NCBI GenBank assembly: GCA_029255685.2
Contig: CM055319.2
Location: 21,732,247 to 21,796,246, forward strand
Source: Silene conica
Lineage: Eukaryota > Streptophyta > Magnoliopsida > Caryophyllales > Caryophyllaceae
Direction: 5' to 3'
DNA: 64,000 nucleotides
The notes beneath the pieces are model-generated. The model did not search any database. It worked only from the letters and a program-made list of their open reading frames with translations, and was not told the origin of the DNA. The position numbers and the translations under genes are program-made. Positions 20,038 through 29,699 of this stretch are shown here, piece by piece (within the stretch, counting starts at the first letter, position 1; the number at the start of each line of letters is the position of its first letter).

Positions 20038-22908
20038 ATGCGCAGGTCAGTTCAAGGAGAACTCCTACCACTTGATCTCGAAATTGAGAGGACTCTTAGG
20101 GAAAGAAGAAAGCAACTTCTAGCAAATCAAGAGGGAGGGTCACCATCCTCTTTATTTCAAGAAGACCTTTTCGAGTTACCACCATCTTCACCAAAAACAC
20201 CACCTTCGCAACCGAATTCACCCATCAATCCGCTTTCACCAAAAACACCACCTTTTACCTACTTTCCAGTTTTTCCTAAAGAAGAAGATAATATGGCAGA
20301 AGAAGCTACTATTGCCAGTCACTCCATGCCTCAGGCAAAGGACCTATACAAAGGGTTCACTTTACCTGCAGGTACTGGGAAGCCATTCGAGGCCAAGCCT
20401 GCCTATATTACTATGGTTGAAAGAAACCAATTTGGAGGCTCGGCCAATGAGGATGCTGCTAAGCATATTGAAATCTTCACAGATTACATATGCTCTATAG
20501 CACCCCCAGAAGGAGTGACGCAGGACCAGATTAAACAGACCATGTTTATCTTCTCCCTTAGGGACTCTGCGAGAGAGTGGTACAGAGACCTTGACCGCAC
20601 TGCTGCGGGAGTTACAGATTGGAACACCTTAGCCTTAGCATTCTACAGGAAATATTACTCTGCATCAAAGACAAATGCTTTAAGAGCACAGATCACCAAT
20701 TTCAAGCAAGGTCCCAATGAAGACTTTAGCGAGGCGTGGGACAGGTTCAAGAGACTTGTTCGATCCATACCACATCACGGATTCGAACAATGGTTTCTTT
20801 GCAACCAGTTCTACAATGGCCTCTATGATGACAACAGGGCCTACTTAGATGCTGCAGCTAATGGAAGATTCCAGGATAATTCAGGAGAGACTAAGGGTCT
20901 CAAGTTGATAGAAGATGTTGCTGTGCACCGTGCTGAGCATGGTACTTCCAGAGGAAATCAGAGGAAAAACGAGTACAACCTGTCAGCAATTGAGGCCTTA
21001 ACGGCCAAGTTGGAAAAATTTGAGGCTGCAGGAAAGCTCAATCTTGGGAGTGGAAGCAAGGGAGGAATCTACCAGGTGAACGCCGTTCAGGACGGACCCT
21101 TTGCTTGTGAGAGGTGCGGTGGAGAAGGGCATGTGTCAAAGTTCTGTACTTCATCTAATGAAACATGTGCCGCTTTTCAGCATTATCGTGGGAACAATTT
21201 CTATGATCCAAATAATAATAATGTCCATCCCAACTTAAGGTGGACAAGCCAGAATGTTCAAAACCCACAGCACATGCAACCTCAGCAAAATTCCACTTAT
21301 GTACCCCCACATAAACAAAATTTCCAAAGACCACCTTTCAACCCTCAACCACCTTCTAATCCGCCACCCAACACAGACGCTCTTATCCAAAATCTTATTG
21401 GGTTGGTTCAGAAGGAGTCGCAGGCTAGAGAGGCAGGGATGAAGATGTTAGAGTCCCAGATTGCTCAAATTGCGAGCAAGAATGATACTAGGGCTCCGGT
21501 TCAACTTCCGACAAAGCCGGACCAGAAGAAGGAGACTCTAAACGTCGTGACCCTGCGAAGTGGAGCCAAAGTGGGGGCTGAGAAAGAAAAAAAGGCGAGT
21601 AGCAGTGAAGTCGGTCGACCGACCGAAGAATCTGGTCGACCGACCGCAGAGCAGGACCCGAAAATTTCGCCTGAACAGGAGACTGGTCGACCGACCGAAG
21701 ATACTGGTCGACCGACCACTGAAGCAGAACCTAAAGTTCCCTTTCGTCCAGAATTGCCGAACAACTTGCGGGATTTTCTTTTCCGGGGTGATAAGACCCC
21801 CAGGTTTTTAAAAAGGGCTGCAAATACGGAGTCCTCAGCTGCTCCTTTTCCAGAGAGACTCGTGCCTTCAAAGGATCAGGTATCTTTTGACAAATTTAAG
21901 GATGTGATTCGTTCATTAAATGTTCAAGTCCCATTTTTGGAATTAGTTCAACAAGTTCCTTCTTATCTTAAATTCATGAGACAACTTTTGTCAAGAAAGA
22001 GGTCTCTAGAAAAGGTTGAGTCTGTGGCTCTCACTGAAGAGTCATCCAGTTATTTAACACATGTCATTGCCCCTCATAAACTAGAGGACCCTGGAAGTTT
22101 TTCTGTCCCCTGTAATATAGGAACCTTCCCAGTAAAGAAGGCTTTATGCGACTTAGGTGCTAGTATAAGTGTCATGCCCCTAAGCGTTGCCTTAAAACTA
22201 GGAATGACCGAATTTGCAGTGACCAGTATGACGGTCCAGATGGCAGATCGCACATCTATGGAACCTGTAGGGGTGTTAGAAAACATCCCTGTGCGTATTG
22301 ACAGGTTTTTCTTCCCAGTCGACTTTGTTGTTTTGGACATCCCAGAGGATGCCCATATACCTATAATTCTAGGAAGACCCTTTCTTCACACTGCAGGTGC
22401 CATTATAGATGTAGGCACTGGAACTCTAACTTTCAAGGTAGGCAAACATTCTATTATCTATGGCCTATCCTATAGGAAGAAGGATGCTATGACCCCCATC
22501 ACATGTAATGCTATCACTTCTGAGAAAAAGTATGAGGTCATCACTACTTCTCCACCTTTACTACCTGTTCCTGTATCTGCTTTTACACCTCCGCCCCAGA
22601 TTGGGAGCAATAGGGAGGACACTTCTATTATGACTATTGCAGGAACTGGTTTTGGGAAACCCAAGGAGAAGGAAGTCATCATCCAGAAAGGAGGAATGGG
22701 ATGCCTAAGCTATAAAGAAGATGAGGATCCAGACGTCGTGGATCGAGAGGAGAAAAAGAAGAGGAGGCAGGCTCAAGAAGAGGGACCGTCGCATATGCTT
22801 TGCGACGGAGGAAAGAAGATGTGTTTTGCCACTAAGGCAAAAACCGTGGAGACTACGGCATGCCGTCAGAAGCCGTGGTCGGATATTTTCCGCATCTTCA
22901 GCGGATAG
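20038..22908 (+). CDS. gag-pro: Gag-protease polyprotein, Athila-like, intact
   Basis: 956 codons starting at the first ATG after the primer site, uninterrupted. Residues 1-90 are Pro/Ser-rich. A retrotransposon Gag capsid-like domain spans about 120-270 (REWYRDLDRTAAGVTDWNTL, FKRLVRSIPHHGFEQWFLC). A CCHC zinc knuckle, CERCGGEGHVSKFC, lies at 357-370. A Gln/Pro-rich linker follows, then four GRPT repeats (about 526-560) encoded by two 21-bp-phased motif pairs. A retroviral-type aspartic protease has its active site in CDLGAS (Asp at about 705) and the later ILGRPFLH (about 777-784). The frame ends at 956 without reaching any polymerase domain. The products would form the particle and process Gag. 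Intact length plus young LTRs suggests recent function. Confidence 0.93.
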   Translation: MRRSVQGELLPLDLEIERTLRERRKQLLANQEGGSPSSLFQEDLFELPPSSPKTPPSQPNSPINPLSPKTPPFTYFPVFPKEEDNMAEEATIASHSMPQAKDLYKGFTLPAGTGKPFEAKPAYITMVERNQFGGSANEDAAKHIEIFTDYICSIAPPEGVTQDQIKQTMFIFSLRDSAREWYRDLDRTAAGVTDWNTLALAFYRKYYSASKTNALRAQITNFKQGPNEDFSEAWDRFKRLVRSIPHHGFEQWFLCNQFYNGLYDDNRAYLDAAANGRFQDNSGETKGLKLIEDVAVHRAEHGTSRGNQRKNEYNLSAIEALTAKLEKFEAAGKLNLGSGSKGGIYQVNAVQDGPFACERCGGEGHVSKFCTSSNETCAAFQHYRGNNFYDPNNNNVHPNLRWTSQNVQNPQHMQPQQNSTYVPPHKQNFQRPPFNPQPPSNPPPNTDALIQNLIGLVQKESQAREAGMKMLESQIAQIASKNDTRAPVQLPTKPDQKKETLNVVTLRSGAKVGAEKEKKASSSEVGRPTEESGRPTAEQDPKISPEQETGRPTEDTGRPTTEAEPKVPFRPELPNNLRDFLFRGDKTPRFLKRAANTESSAAPFPERLVPSKDQVSFDKFKDVIRSLNVQVPFLELVQQVPSYLKFMRQLLSRKRSLEKVESVALTEESSSYLTHVIAPHKLEDPGSFSVPCNIGTFPVKKALCDLGASISVMPLSVALKLGMTEFAVTSMTVQMADRTSMEPVGVLENIPVRIDRFFFPVDFVVLDIPEDAHIPIILGRPFLHTAGAIIDVGTGTLTFKVGKHSIIYGLSYRKKDAMTPITCNAITSEKKYEVITTSPPLLPVPVSAFTPPPQIGSNREDTSIMTIAGTGFGKPKEKEVIIQKGGMGCLSYKEDEDPDVVDREEKKKRRQAQEEGPSHMLCDGGKKMCFATKAKTVETTACRQKPWSDIFRIFSG
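21613..21717 (+). repeat. Two paired GGTCGACCGACC modules inside gag-pro
   Basis: Identical 12-mers start at 21,613, 21,634, 21,685 and 21,706. Each pair is 21 bp apart (7 codons), so the reading frame is kept and each 12-mer is read as GRPT. Confidence 0.95.
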
Positions 22909-23087
22909 TTGTTTTTAAGTTGCAATTTTAAGACAATTTACTTTATGTTGTGTGAGACTTTTTAGTTTTGTTTGCTAGTAGTTAAGACTTTAAGAATCGT
23001 TTTGGCATCTCGCGCATTGTTGGGCGCGCTTATTTTCTTGTTTTTTCAGGATTTACGAGAAAAAACGAAGACCTCCAGAACTCCGCT

Positions 23088-23195
23088 GGTCGACCGACCA
23101 GAATCATCAGTCGGTCGACCAGAGGCGCTGTATCGCAGATTTTTTTTCCGCTGTTCACAGGAGGTCGATCGACCAGAAACACCGGTCGGTCGACC
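23088..23195 (+). repeat. Two paired modules after the gag-pro stop
   Basis: 12-mers start at 23,088, 23,109, 23,163 and 23,184, so spacing is 21 bp in both pairs. In each pair the second member is the inverted form (R-GTCGGTCGACC) of the first. One first member is GGTCGATCGACC. Confidence 0.94.
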
Positions 23196-23277
23196 TAATG
23201 TCCGCTGCAGTCTTTCGTTTCTCTTCCTTAGACCTCGTGAAATCAACTTGGATACCTGAGTGGCACTGCTGGCCACC

Positions 23278-23314
23278 AAAACCTCCCAGCTTACGCTGGT
23301 TTGGGGAGGTTTTT
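23278..23314 (+). other. Hairpin overlapping an internal purine tract
   Basis: AAAACCTCCCAGC, loop TTAC, then GCTGGTTTGGGGAGGTTTTT can fold into a stem with a small bulge and a T-rich end. The right arm contains TGGTTTGGGGAGG, closely resembling the 3' purine tract of the element. A matching tract without an obvious left arm exists at 48,935-48,950 (minus) in the second element. Confidence 0.6.
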
Positions 23315-24221
23315 CTCATGCACTTCATAACCCAGTGAGTTCTTTCCAGTTTTTCCTTAGTTTTAATTTCTTTGCATCGTTCTTTTATCTTTCTGAAACC
23401 TTTACTTAGGCTAATGCACAATGGGGACATTGTGCGGGTTGGTTTGGGGAATGGTTTCGTGTTACATGCATTGCATTTTGTCACACGTTTATTGCATTTC
23501 TGTCTTGCATCGTCCTTTTCTTTATTTTCTTTATATATACACAAAAATCCAAAAAAAAAAATTCAAAAAAAAAAAATTCAAAAAAAATCCAAAAAAATGC
23601 ACGTTTATTTTTGCATATAGGTCGAGTCGGAACGAAAGTATTTCAAGGATGATTTAGCAATCTTACATGTTTATGCCTTTACATTGCCTTGTCAACTTGT
23701 TTTAGTATGAGAGTCTTTTGCATATCTACGAGTTTTTGTCAATTTGTATATCTTGAGACTTGACTTATACCTTGGTAACCTACTATACATTCTAAGTTTT
23801 AGAGCTTATTTCCTGGTTTCATTCTTAAACCAGTTGTCTAGGATGTGAGTAGTACTCCCCTTGGAACATGTTACATCAATATGCATAAACATGAACTTGA
23901 ATTGCTATATACTTGTTTTACTATCTCGTTTTGGTGAGTCTTGATACGTGCATTTGGGATCCCTTTCCTCATATTTACCCATAAGCCTTACATAGCCAGA
24001 ATTGCCTTTTTATTCCCCCAAAACTACATCTCATACTTAGCCTACCCTTCCAAGCTAGTATTTGTGGTCATTGGATTATTTTTTGAGGCATCTTGGTTTG
24101 TATGCTATTATGAGCAAAAAGAGAAAAGAAAGAAAGAAAGCAAGAAAAGAAAAAGAACAGAAAATTCAAAGAAAGAAAGAAAAGAAAAACGAAAAAAAAA
24201 AATACGAAAAATGCGAAAGTC

Positions 24222-24254
24222 AGTCGACCGACCACATATACAGGTCGGCCGACC
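24222..24254 (+). repeat. Single paired module near the 3' end
   Basis: AGTCGACCGACC at 24,222 and GGTCGGCCGACC at 24,243, again exactly 21 bp apart. Confidence 0.94.
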
Positions 24255-24890
24255 AACTGACACCATCAGAAAAAAATTCGTTCCAAAAATCCCTTTCTTT
24301 TATATGTTATCACTCCCGTGCTTCATTCAAAAATATCTGGGAGTCCTTTCTTATATTTAATGTGAGAATTGTGCTACAAAAGAGCACTTTCTTAATATCA
24401 AAAAAAGTTGTGAAGTATGTTGTTGGGAATCGGTTTTACTAGCTTGGCTACTAACCCCACAATTCCAAAAAACATCTTAACCACTTTTACCTTTTACCTC
24501 ACATATCTTTCGTACCTCATCTGCATGTATCTAGGTCACTTTAATGAGATTGTTATACAAAGTTGTAGAATTCCTGTTCATGTTAGATTGCAGGCATGTT
24601 TTCATGGGTCGCAGTTAGGTGAGTGTCTCTACAAAATTACTTCTTTCTATCTTTTACATATACTCACCCTTTGCTTCATGAGTGTCTCGAGCATACCGCG
24701 AGAGTCCATGGTATAAGTCTCTATAGTTTCTTTATTTGCAAATCTGACGACACCATAACTCGTTTGCATGATTTAAATACTTTCTCATTTTGTACTTGGT
24801 ATTGATATAGGCTAACATGTAATTTTCGCTCTGAGATTGAAATCGTTCCATTAGTTAAGATCGAGTCTATTTCTTGCTTGAGGGCAAGCA

Positions 24891-24910
24891 AGGGTTTGGT
24901 TTGGGGAATT
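24891..24910 (+). promoter_or_regulatory. Polypurine tract of the Athila-like element
   Basis: AGGGTTTGGTTTGGGGAATT directly abuts the right LTR. Purine tracts at this place prime plus-strand DNA synthesis. Confidence 0.8.
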
Positions 24911-25181
24911 TGATACGTGTCTATTTTATGATGTTTTACATCTATTTTTACACGTATTTGGTCGCTCATTTACTATGTTTTAGCCCTTATTTCCCACAAA
25001 TTGTGTACTTTCGTATTTTTATGCACTTTTGCAGATTTATGCGGAAAAGAGACGATTTGGCACCAAATTCGTATCCTCAAGTCTTTTGCTTAATTAAGGA
25101 ATAAATGGAAAGTCAACTGGAGTCAAAATCAAGTACCAAGAGTCAAAACAGAAGAAAATCCGAAGACTTCCGTACAGAAGC

Positions 25182-25314
25182 GGTCGACCGACCAGTTAAA
25201 CGGGTCGGCCGACCAGGCCTGTTTTTCAATAAGCCCAATTTTCCAAGAAAGGCCGGAAATAAAAGAGGTCCAGCAAGAAGCGGTCGACCGACCAGCCAAA
25301 CGGGTCGGCCGACC
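25182..25314 (+). repeat. Two paired GGTCGACCGACC modules, 3' LTR
   Basis: Exact counterpart of 18,610-18,742, starting at 25,182, 25,203, 25,282 and 25,303. Confidence 0.94.
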
Positions 25315-25817
25315 AGAACGAAGCCCATGCGATTCTTTTTCGGAAATAAAGTAGAATTAGAGTCTTTAGGAAACTCTTAGTTTCTTTCTATTTAAGCCAA
25401 TCTTGTGATTAGGGTTAGATATCTCCTACTATCTTAGATCTTAGATCTTGATAATCAAGTTTTGCATCGAATCTTTCAGTATCAAGTTTTATCAGATTTA
25501 GTTTTGTAATCTTTCAATAATTCTCAAGCATTCATCAATAAAGTTAGTTTCTTTCTGCCCTAAACTCCAAATTGTGGTATTTACTCTTTTAATCTAGCCT
25601 TTTATTATAGTTCTTATTTTTATTATAATTGTTAAGTTAGAATCCCAAGCTTTATTGAATCTTGCATGTTTAGATTAATTACTATGTTCTCCATGTTTAT
25701 TCCCAATTTTACAATCGTCTTATCAGTCATGAGTAGCTAATTTTCATATGTTAGGATGTAGGGGATAATATGCAGAGGTAAATAAAATCCGAAAAAACCG
25801 ACTTGTAGCAGGACCAC

Positions 25818-25891
25818 GGTCGGCCGACTGGAAAAGTCGGTCGGTCGACCGAGGCCGTGGTCGGCCGACTGGAGTAGCCGGTCGGTCGACC
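25818..25891 (+). repeat. Two paired modules, 3' LTR second cluster
   Basis: Exact counterpart of 19,246-19,319, starting at 25,818, 25,839, 25,859 and 25,880. Confidence 0.94.
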
Positions 25892-26512
25892 ACTCGCGTA
25901 TGTTTTCTTATTTCGTCTTTTCTTGTCAATTTTAATATCCTGCAATGAGACCAATAGGAGATTTGTAGGATGTTAGTAATGACCTACCCAAGATTGAGAG
26001 ATACGGGAAGGACATTGGTTTACACCTTAAGACGGATAGGTTACTCAAGGCTGAAAGGTATGTAACCTGGGATTTAGGAATCACCCTTATTGTTGACACC
26101 CAATAATTGTGAGACCTAGGAACTAATAGCATAGGCCGAAAGGAGCTATTAGGTAGCATAGACCTAAAAAGATATGTTACACCCCCTTACGCGACTGCAA
26201 TACATGTTGACCTTAGGATTTATTTTACCCTAGCTATTTATTACCCGAACATCCTAGCATCCCTTTTTATTATATTTTATTCTCATCTTTTATTATTTGT
26301 TTATTTTAATCTTTGCCTTAGATATAGTAATCAACCAATCAAACCCCCAAATTTGTTACCTTTAAACATTAACATTTAACAATAAACATTCCCCACCTCC
26401 TTGTGGTTCGACCCTGACTTTCACTATCTAATTGTTTAAGTTAGGAATTATAAATTTTATCTTTGGTACCCTCAACGACGGGCATCAACTGTGTCAATCA
26501 CCGCCTCAGGTA

Positions 26513-27787
26513 TCAAGACGCCCCCTCCCTCGCCATTCGTTTCCAGGCTTTACCATGTATGCCATCCCCATTGTCACGCATATTAGTTCCTGTCCCATTG
26601 TCACCTTGTTCAGCTTCCCCCTTGTCGCCCCCCACATATGCCATCACCACATCCCCCTCAACCTCTCCAATCCTCTCCTTACCCTGCTCCCACAGCTCCA
26701 CTTCCTCAGCATGAAAACTCCTCCTCACTGGAACCCTTCCCCCTTGGCCTGTTTCCCCTACTTCTGTCCGAGGCCCCTCTTCCCCGCCCCTACCATCACT
26801 CTTCTCCTCCCCTCCAACACTCCCATGACTCTTCTGTCCCTCTACTTTGCTCGGGTCCTGACCTCCACCTTTCTTCCAACGTAGATCGAGAGCAATGACG
26901 TTTAGCTTCTCAATCATCTTCGAGATATCCTCCTCCGCTCTTTCTTTTCGATAAGACTCTTCTATGCAGCCCGTTAAGTCTCTGGCTGCCGCCCCCGGCC
27001 CCATTTTCACCGTCTTAACCACTTTCCAAGGTGACGCTCGCATCCACTCACCAAACTTTAACTCTTCCTCCTCATACGGACCTTCCTCACAGTCCTTTTC
27101 GCCATGTCCGATTATACCACATCCATAACAGTACGTTGGTAGTCTCTCATAATTCACATCGAAATGTGTTGTCATCCCATTTTTCATTTTTAGGGAAATA
27201 AAGGATTTAAGAGGCACCCTAACATCGTGTAGATATCTTATGCGAATGGCTCTATCCATCTCGACATTTGGTCCGGTTTCGACATTAACAAAAGAACCTA
27301 GGCAATCACCTATTCTCTGAGCGTTTGATAAACTCCTTCGTCCTACAATCGGAAGGTCATCAACCCGAGCCCATATAGGAAAACGGAAAATAGGAACATC
27401 CGTAATCTTACCCGCTATGTTGGGCTCATTAAAGCATCAGAGGAATTTGTCGAAATTCCACGGTTGCCCTTCAAGAACCCTAGCCTTATCACGTTCCGCT
27501 CCGAATCGAAAGATGAATATCTTCTCCGGTGCATCAATGACATTACTAAGCATAGTTTTTGAGGGACTCCATAGTTTTATCATTGATTCAACAGCCGCTT
27601 TGATATTGATAGCCCTAGATGCCCACAATTTCCCTACTAACATTAGTTCAAGCACCACTTCATCTTCCCCTATCCCCTCATCCCATTTTAATCCATCGTC
27701 ATCATTCCCGTTCGCTGGATGCATAGGTTCTTTCCCATTCCGGTGATGGCCCTTTGTTGAACCTTCCATTAGCACCTGCACAGACAA
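26513..27787 (-). pseudogene. LINE ORF1 (Gag-like, DUF4283 and zinc knuckle)
   Basis: Two minus-strand frames (27,437-27,787 and 26,513-27,259) cover one protein. The N-terminal part has the DUF4283 signature (LVGKLWASRAINIKAAVES, IFIFRFGAERDKARVLEGQPW). After a frame change near 27,435 homology continues (FPIWARVDDLPIVGRR). The second frame has MDRAIRIRYLHDVRVPL and a CCHC knuckle, CYGCGIIGHGEKDC (27,091-27,131). The C-terminus is acidic and low in complexity and stops at 26,513, only 26 bp from the nested element. ORF1 protein binds LINE RNA. The first ATG at 27,787 is a plausible start. Confidence 0.82.
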
Positions 27788-27976
27788 ACAACAAAAACAA
27801 CAAGACCGAGAACAAAGCCTCCTTACTTACGAGAAGTAAGAGAAAGCCTCGAAAAATCGAGGAAGAAACCAAGAAAAAACGATTTTTTTGGACAAAACCC
27901 TAAAGAAACCCTAGGACGTATACCTACCACAATTGTATAGTTTTTGGTATATAATGATATTTTGGTGAGATAAGAC
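27788..27976 (-). other. LINE 5' leader
   Basis: Non-coding sequence between the right-hand target duplication and ORF1. It includes AGGGTTTCTTTAGGGTTTTG and a TCCTCGATTTTTCGAGG hairpin. Confidence 0.6.
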
Positions 27977-27990
27977 GTATTAAGAAACTA
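27977..27990. repeat. Target-site duplication of the LINE (right)
   Basis: GTATTAAGAAACTA matches 14,171-14,184 at 13 of 14 positions. Confidence 0.8.
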
Positions 27991-28239
27991 ATTTTGGTGT
28001 TCTTTAAAGTACTAAACCGAGACATGTTATTTTAAACTTTCTGTCTCAAGGTACAAGCTTTAAAGAACATCATATTTATTTCTTTATACCTTATTTGTCC
28101 TAGCATGAGATTTTCTGATGTGGAAGATCCACAAAGTGGCAACCACAGAGCATACTTCTTTATACTTAGGGTAGAGGGGATAACTCATTATTATCTAAAA
28201 CTTTTTAGGAAGATAGAAGCCAAAGCTTAGACTGTCATG

Positions 28240-28251
28240 ACTCTGATACCA
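28240..28251 (-). promoter_or_regulatory. tRNA-Met primer site of the pararetrovirus
   Basis: The minus strand reads TGGTATCAGAGT, 11 of 12 matches to the initiator tRNA-Met complement, on the same strand as the movement and coat protein genes. Confidence 0.6.
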
Positions 28252-28495
28252 AGTTTACGGACACATAGTGAGTACAACCACAAAGGAGGTTTATTAGGAT
28301 CAAACTTGTTACAAGAAGAAAGCTTCGAACTTTTATTATGGACAAGAGTATAGAAGAGATTTTTATTTTATTTTTTTGGTTTAAAAAAAGAACTAATGGC
28401 TCTACCATCTCTGCTACTAAATTACCTTAGAAGAGATTTTTTATGAGAAGTATTTTGTGTGAACTTAGCTTGGTTTCCTTAGTTCCAAGCTTCTT

Positions 28496-28503
28496 TATTT
28501 ATA
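28496..28503 (-). promoter_or_regulatory. TATA box upstream of the pararetrovirus leader
   Basis: The minus strand reads ACTATAAATAAAGAAGC. The position before the primer site suits the viral genomic-RNA promoter. Confidence 0.5.
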
Positions 28504-28560
28504 GTACTCTAAAGGGATACATGATAAACATTCATCATACACCTAGCACACCTTGATGCT

Positions 28561-29699
28561 ACACTTGTTACTTTTCTTAAGACACTTATGCATCTTACCT
28601 ATTTTACACATGTTATCCTTCCTAGCTTTACACTTGTCACTCTTATTTAGTTTACACATAATTTACATAATTAGCTTAAGTATTTGCTTAATTAAGATTG
28701 CCTTTATTTCATTATTATACTCGATCACTAAACTCAATATGAATATAATAGTATCATATGATGAAGATCATACTATATAATACATATTCATCATGCTATA
28801 CTATCATATTCACTAAACTGAAATTGAATATAATAATTACATATGATGAATATCTGACATTATACATCAAATTAAATTACAAAATTCACTAAATTGAATG
28901 TAAATATGATAAATATCACGCCAAAATAATAAATTACCATGAATAATAAAAAGAAAATATAAAAATTAAATTAAATTAATAGTATATGCGATATTTAGGG
29001 GTTGAATGAACTTAATTTCAACACTTATCTGATAAGACAATCAAAATAAAAATCGAAATTAAAAAACTAATAAGAGGAATGAAAAATTAAATGTGTGCAT
29101 AATTTATTTGGTGAATATAGAAGCTGCATATTTGAAATAGAAGAAAAAATGTCATTTATTGTAGAAGGTAACTACTTAATAGTGAGGAAAATTGGTAGGT
29201 TTTTATTATTTATTATTTTTTTTATTAAATAGAGTATGAAGAACCTTTCAGCTCGAGGTCTTATTTAATATTAGAGGAAATAAATTTTACTCAAAGTTTA
29301 AAATATCACCATTTTTTTAATAGAATGTAACCATTTAATAACAAAATGTTATATCGCAAATTAGTTACTCTTTACCTTGAAAAATGATGTTAACATTTTA
29401 TCTAGACATGGCAACATTTTATTGTAAAACATGGCTACAATAACTCCGTCTGAATTTAAGACCAAAAGTGATGGTCTGAAATAAGAATTTGACTTTAAAA
29501 AGAGAATTAATGATTTGAAAAAGAAATCATCATAACAAAACTTATCTTCATTGGTACATACGGGTGGGGTTATGGGGATGTACGGAAATTGTTGAACACA
29601 AAGTGGGTTGCTCTATCATTTACCCGATTTTTTTATATTCTTTTTTATTTGGAATAAGTGATGTGGCTTCCCCTATGGCATCTAGAGGATTGTCTTATA
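28561..29699. other. AT-rich DNA, no gene seen
   Basis: No coding or RNA signal. Phrases such as ATCATATGATGAA recur between 28,750 and 28,860 in both orientations, suggesting an old foldback. Confidence 0.45.

Larger units (their letters stand above)
22909..24890 (+). other. 3' non-coding region of the Athila-like element
   Basis: About 2 kb with no protein domain. It contains three motif pairs, an A-rich stretch (23,550-23,600), a purine-rich GAAA stretch (24,113-24,206) and two internal copies of a GGTTTGGGGA purine tract. The same order of landmarks is present in the 3' region of the second Athila-like element (about 47,320-48,960, minus), so the regions are homologous. Confidence 0.75.
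18339..26487 (+). mobile_element. Young Athila-like Ty3/gypsy element encoding only Gag-protease
   Basis: Complete 8,149-bp element: two 1,577-bp LTRs, a perfect tRNA-Asp primer site, one 956-codon gag-protease frame, about 2 kb of 3' non-coding DNA and a purine tract before the right LTR. ACTGT target duplications flank it. There is no reverse transcriptase, RNase H or integrase, so it must use these in trans. By eye the LTRs differ only at 19,773 (T) against 26,345 (C), which means a very recent insertion. Gag, protease and primer site place it with Athila. It carries 13 paired 12-bp motifs, listed separately. Confidence 0.94.
24911..26487 (+). repeat. 3' LTR of the Athila-like element
   Basis: 1,577 bp with the same ends and length as the 5' LTR. 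One difference was found by eye (C at 26,345). The four motif pairs recur at 25,182-25,314 and 25,818-25,891. ACTGT follows at 26,488-26,492. Confidence 0.93.
14185..27976 (-). mobile_element. Full-length L1-type LINE, interrupted by an Athila-like element
   Basis: Minus-strand order: 5' leader (27,976-27,788), ORF1 with DUF4283 and zinc knuckle (27,787-26,513), a short spacer, ORF2 with endonuclease, reverse transcriptase, zinc-binding segment and RNase H (18,315-14,213), and a short 3' end with a poly-A run (14,185-14,194). A 14-bp target duplication flanks it. Removing the 8,149-bp nested element and its 5-bp duplication leaves about 5.64 kb, a normal size for plant L1. Several stops and frameshifts show it is inactive. 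It sits inside the pararetrovirus leader. Confidence 0.88.
27991..28560 (-). other. Distal leader and promoter of the right pararetrovirus copy
   Basis: The LINE target duplication joins this sequence to 14,170, so it should be the upstream part of the pararetrovirus leader. Consistent with that, the minus strand holds a TATAAATA box (28,496-28,503) and, about 250 bp downstream, TGGTATCAGAGT (28,240-28,251), one mismatch from the tRNA-Met primer site used by Caulimoviridae. No protein is encoded. Without the LINE the leader would be about 650 nt. The assignment is inferred from position and motifs. Confidence 0.55.

Noticed and set aside
28240..28251. A separate copia or TRIM primer site
   Set aside because: No LTR end adjoins it. 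The LINE target duplication and the strand of the viral genes fit a pararetrovirus leader better, but this remains inference.
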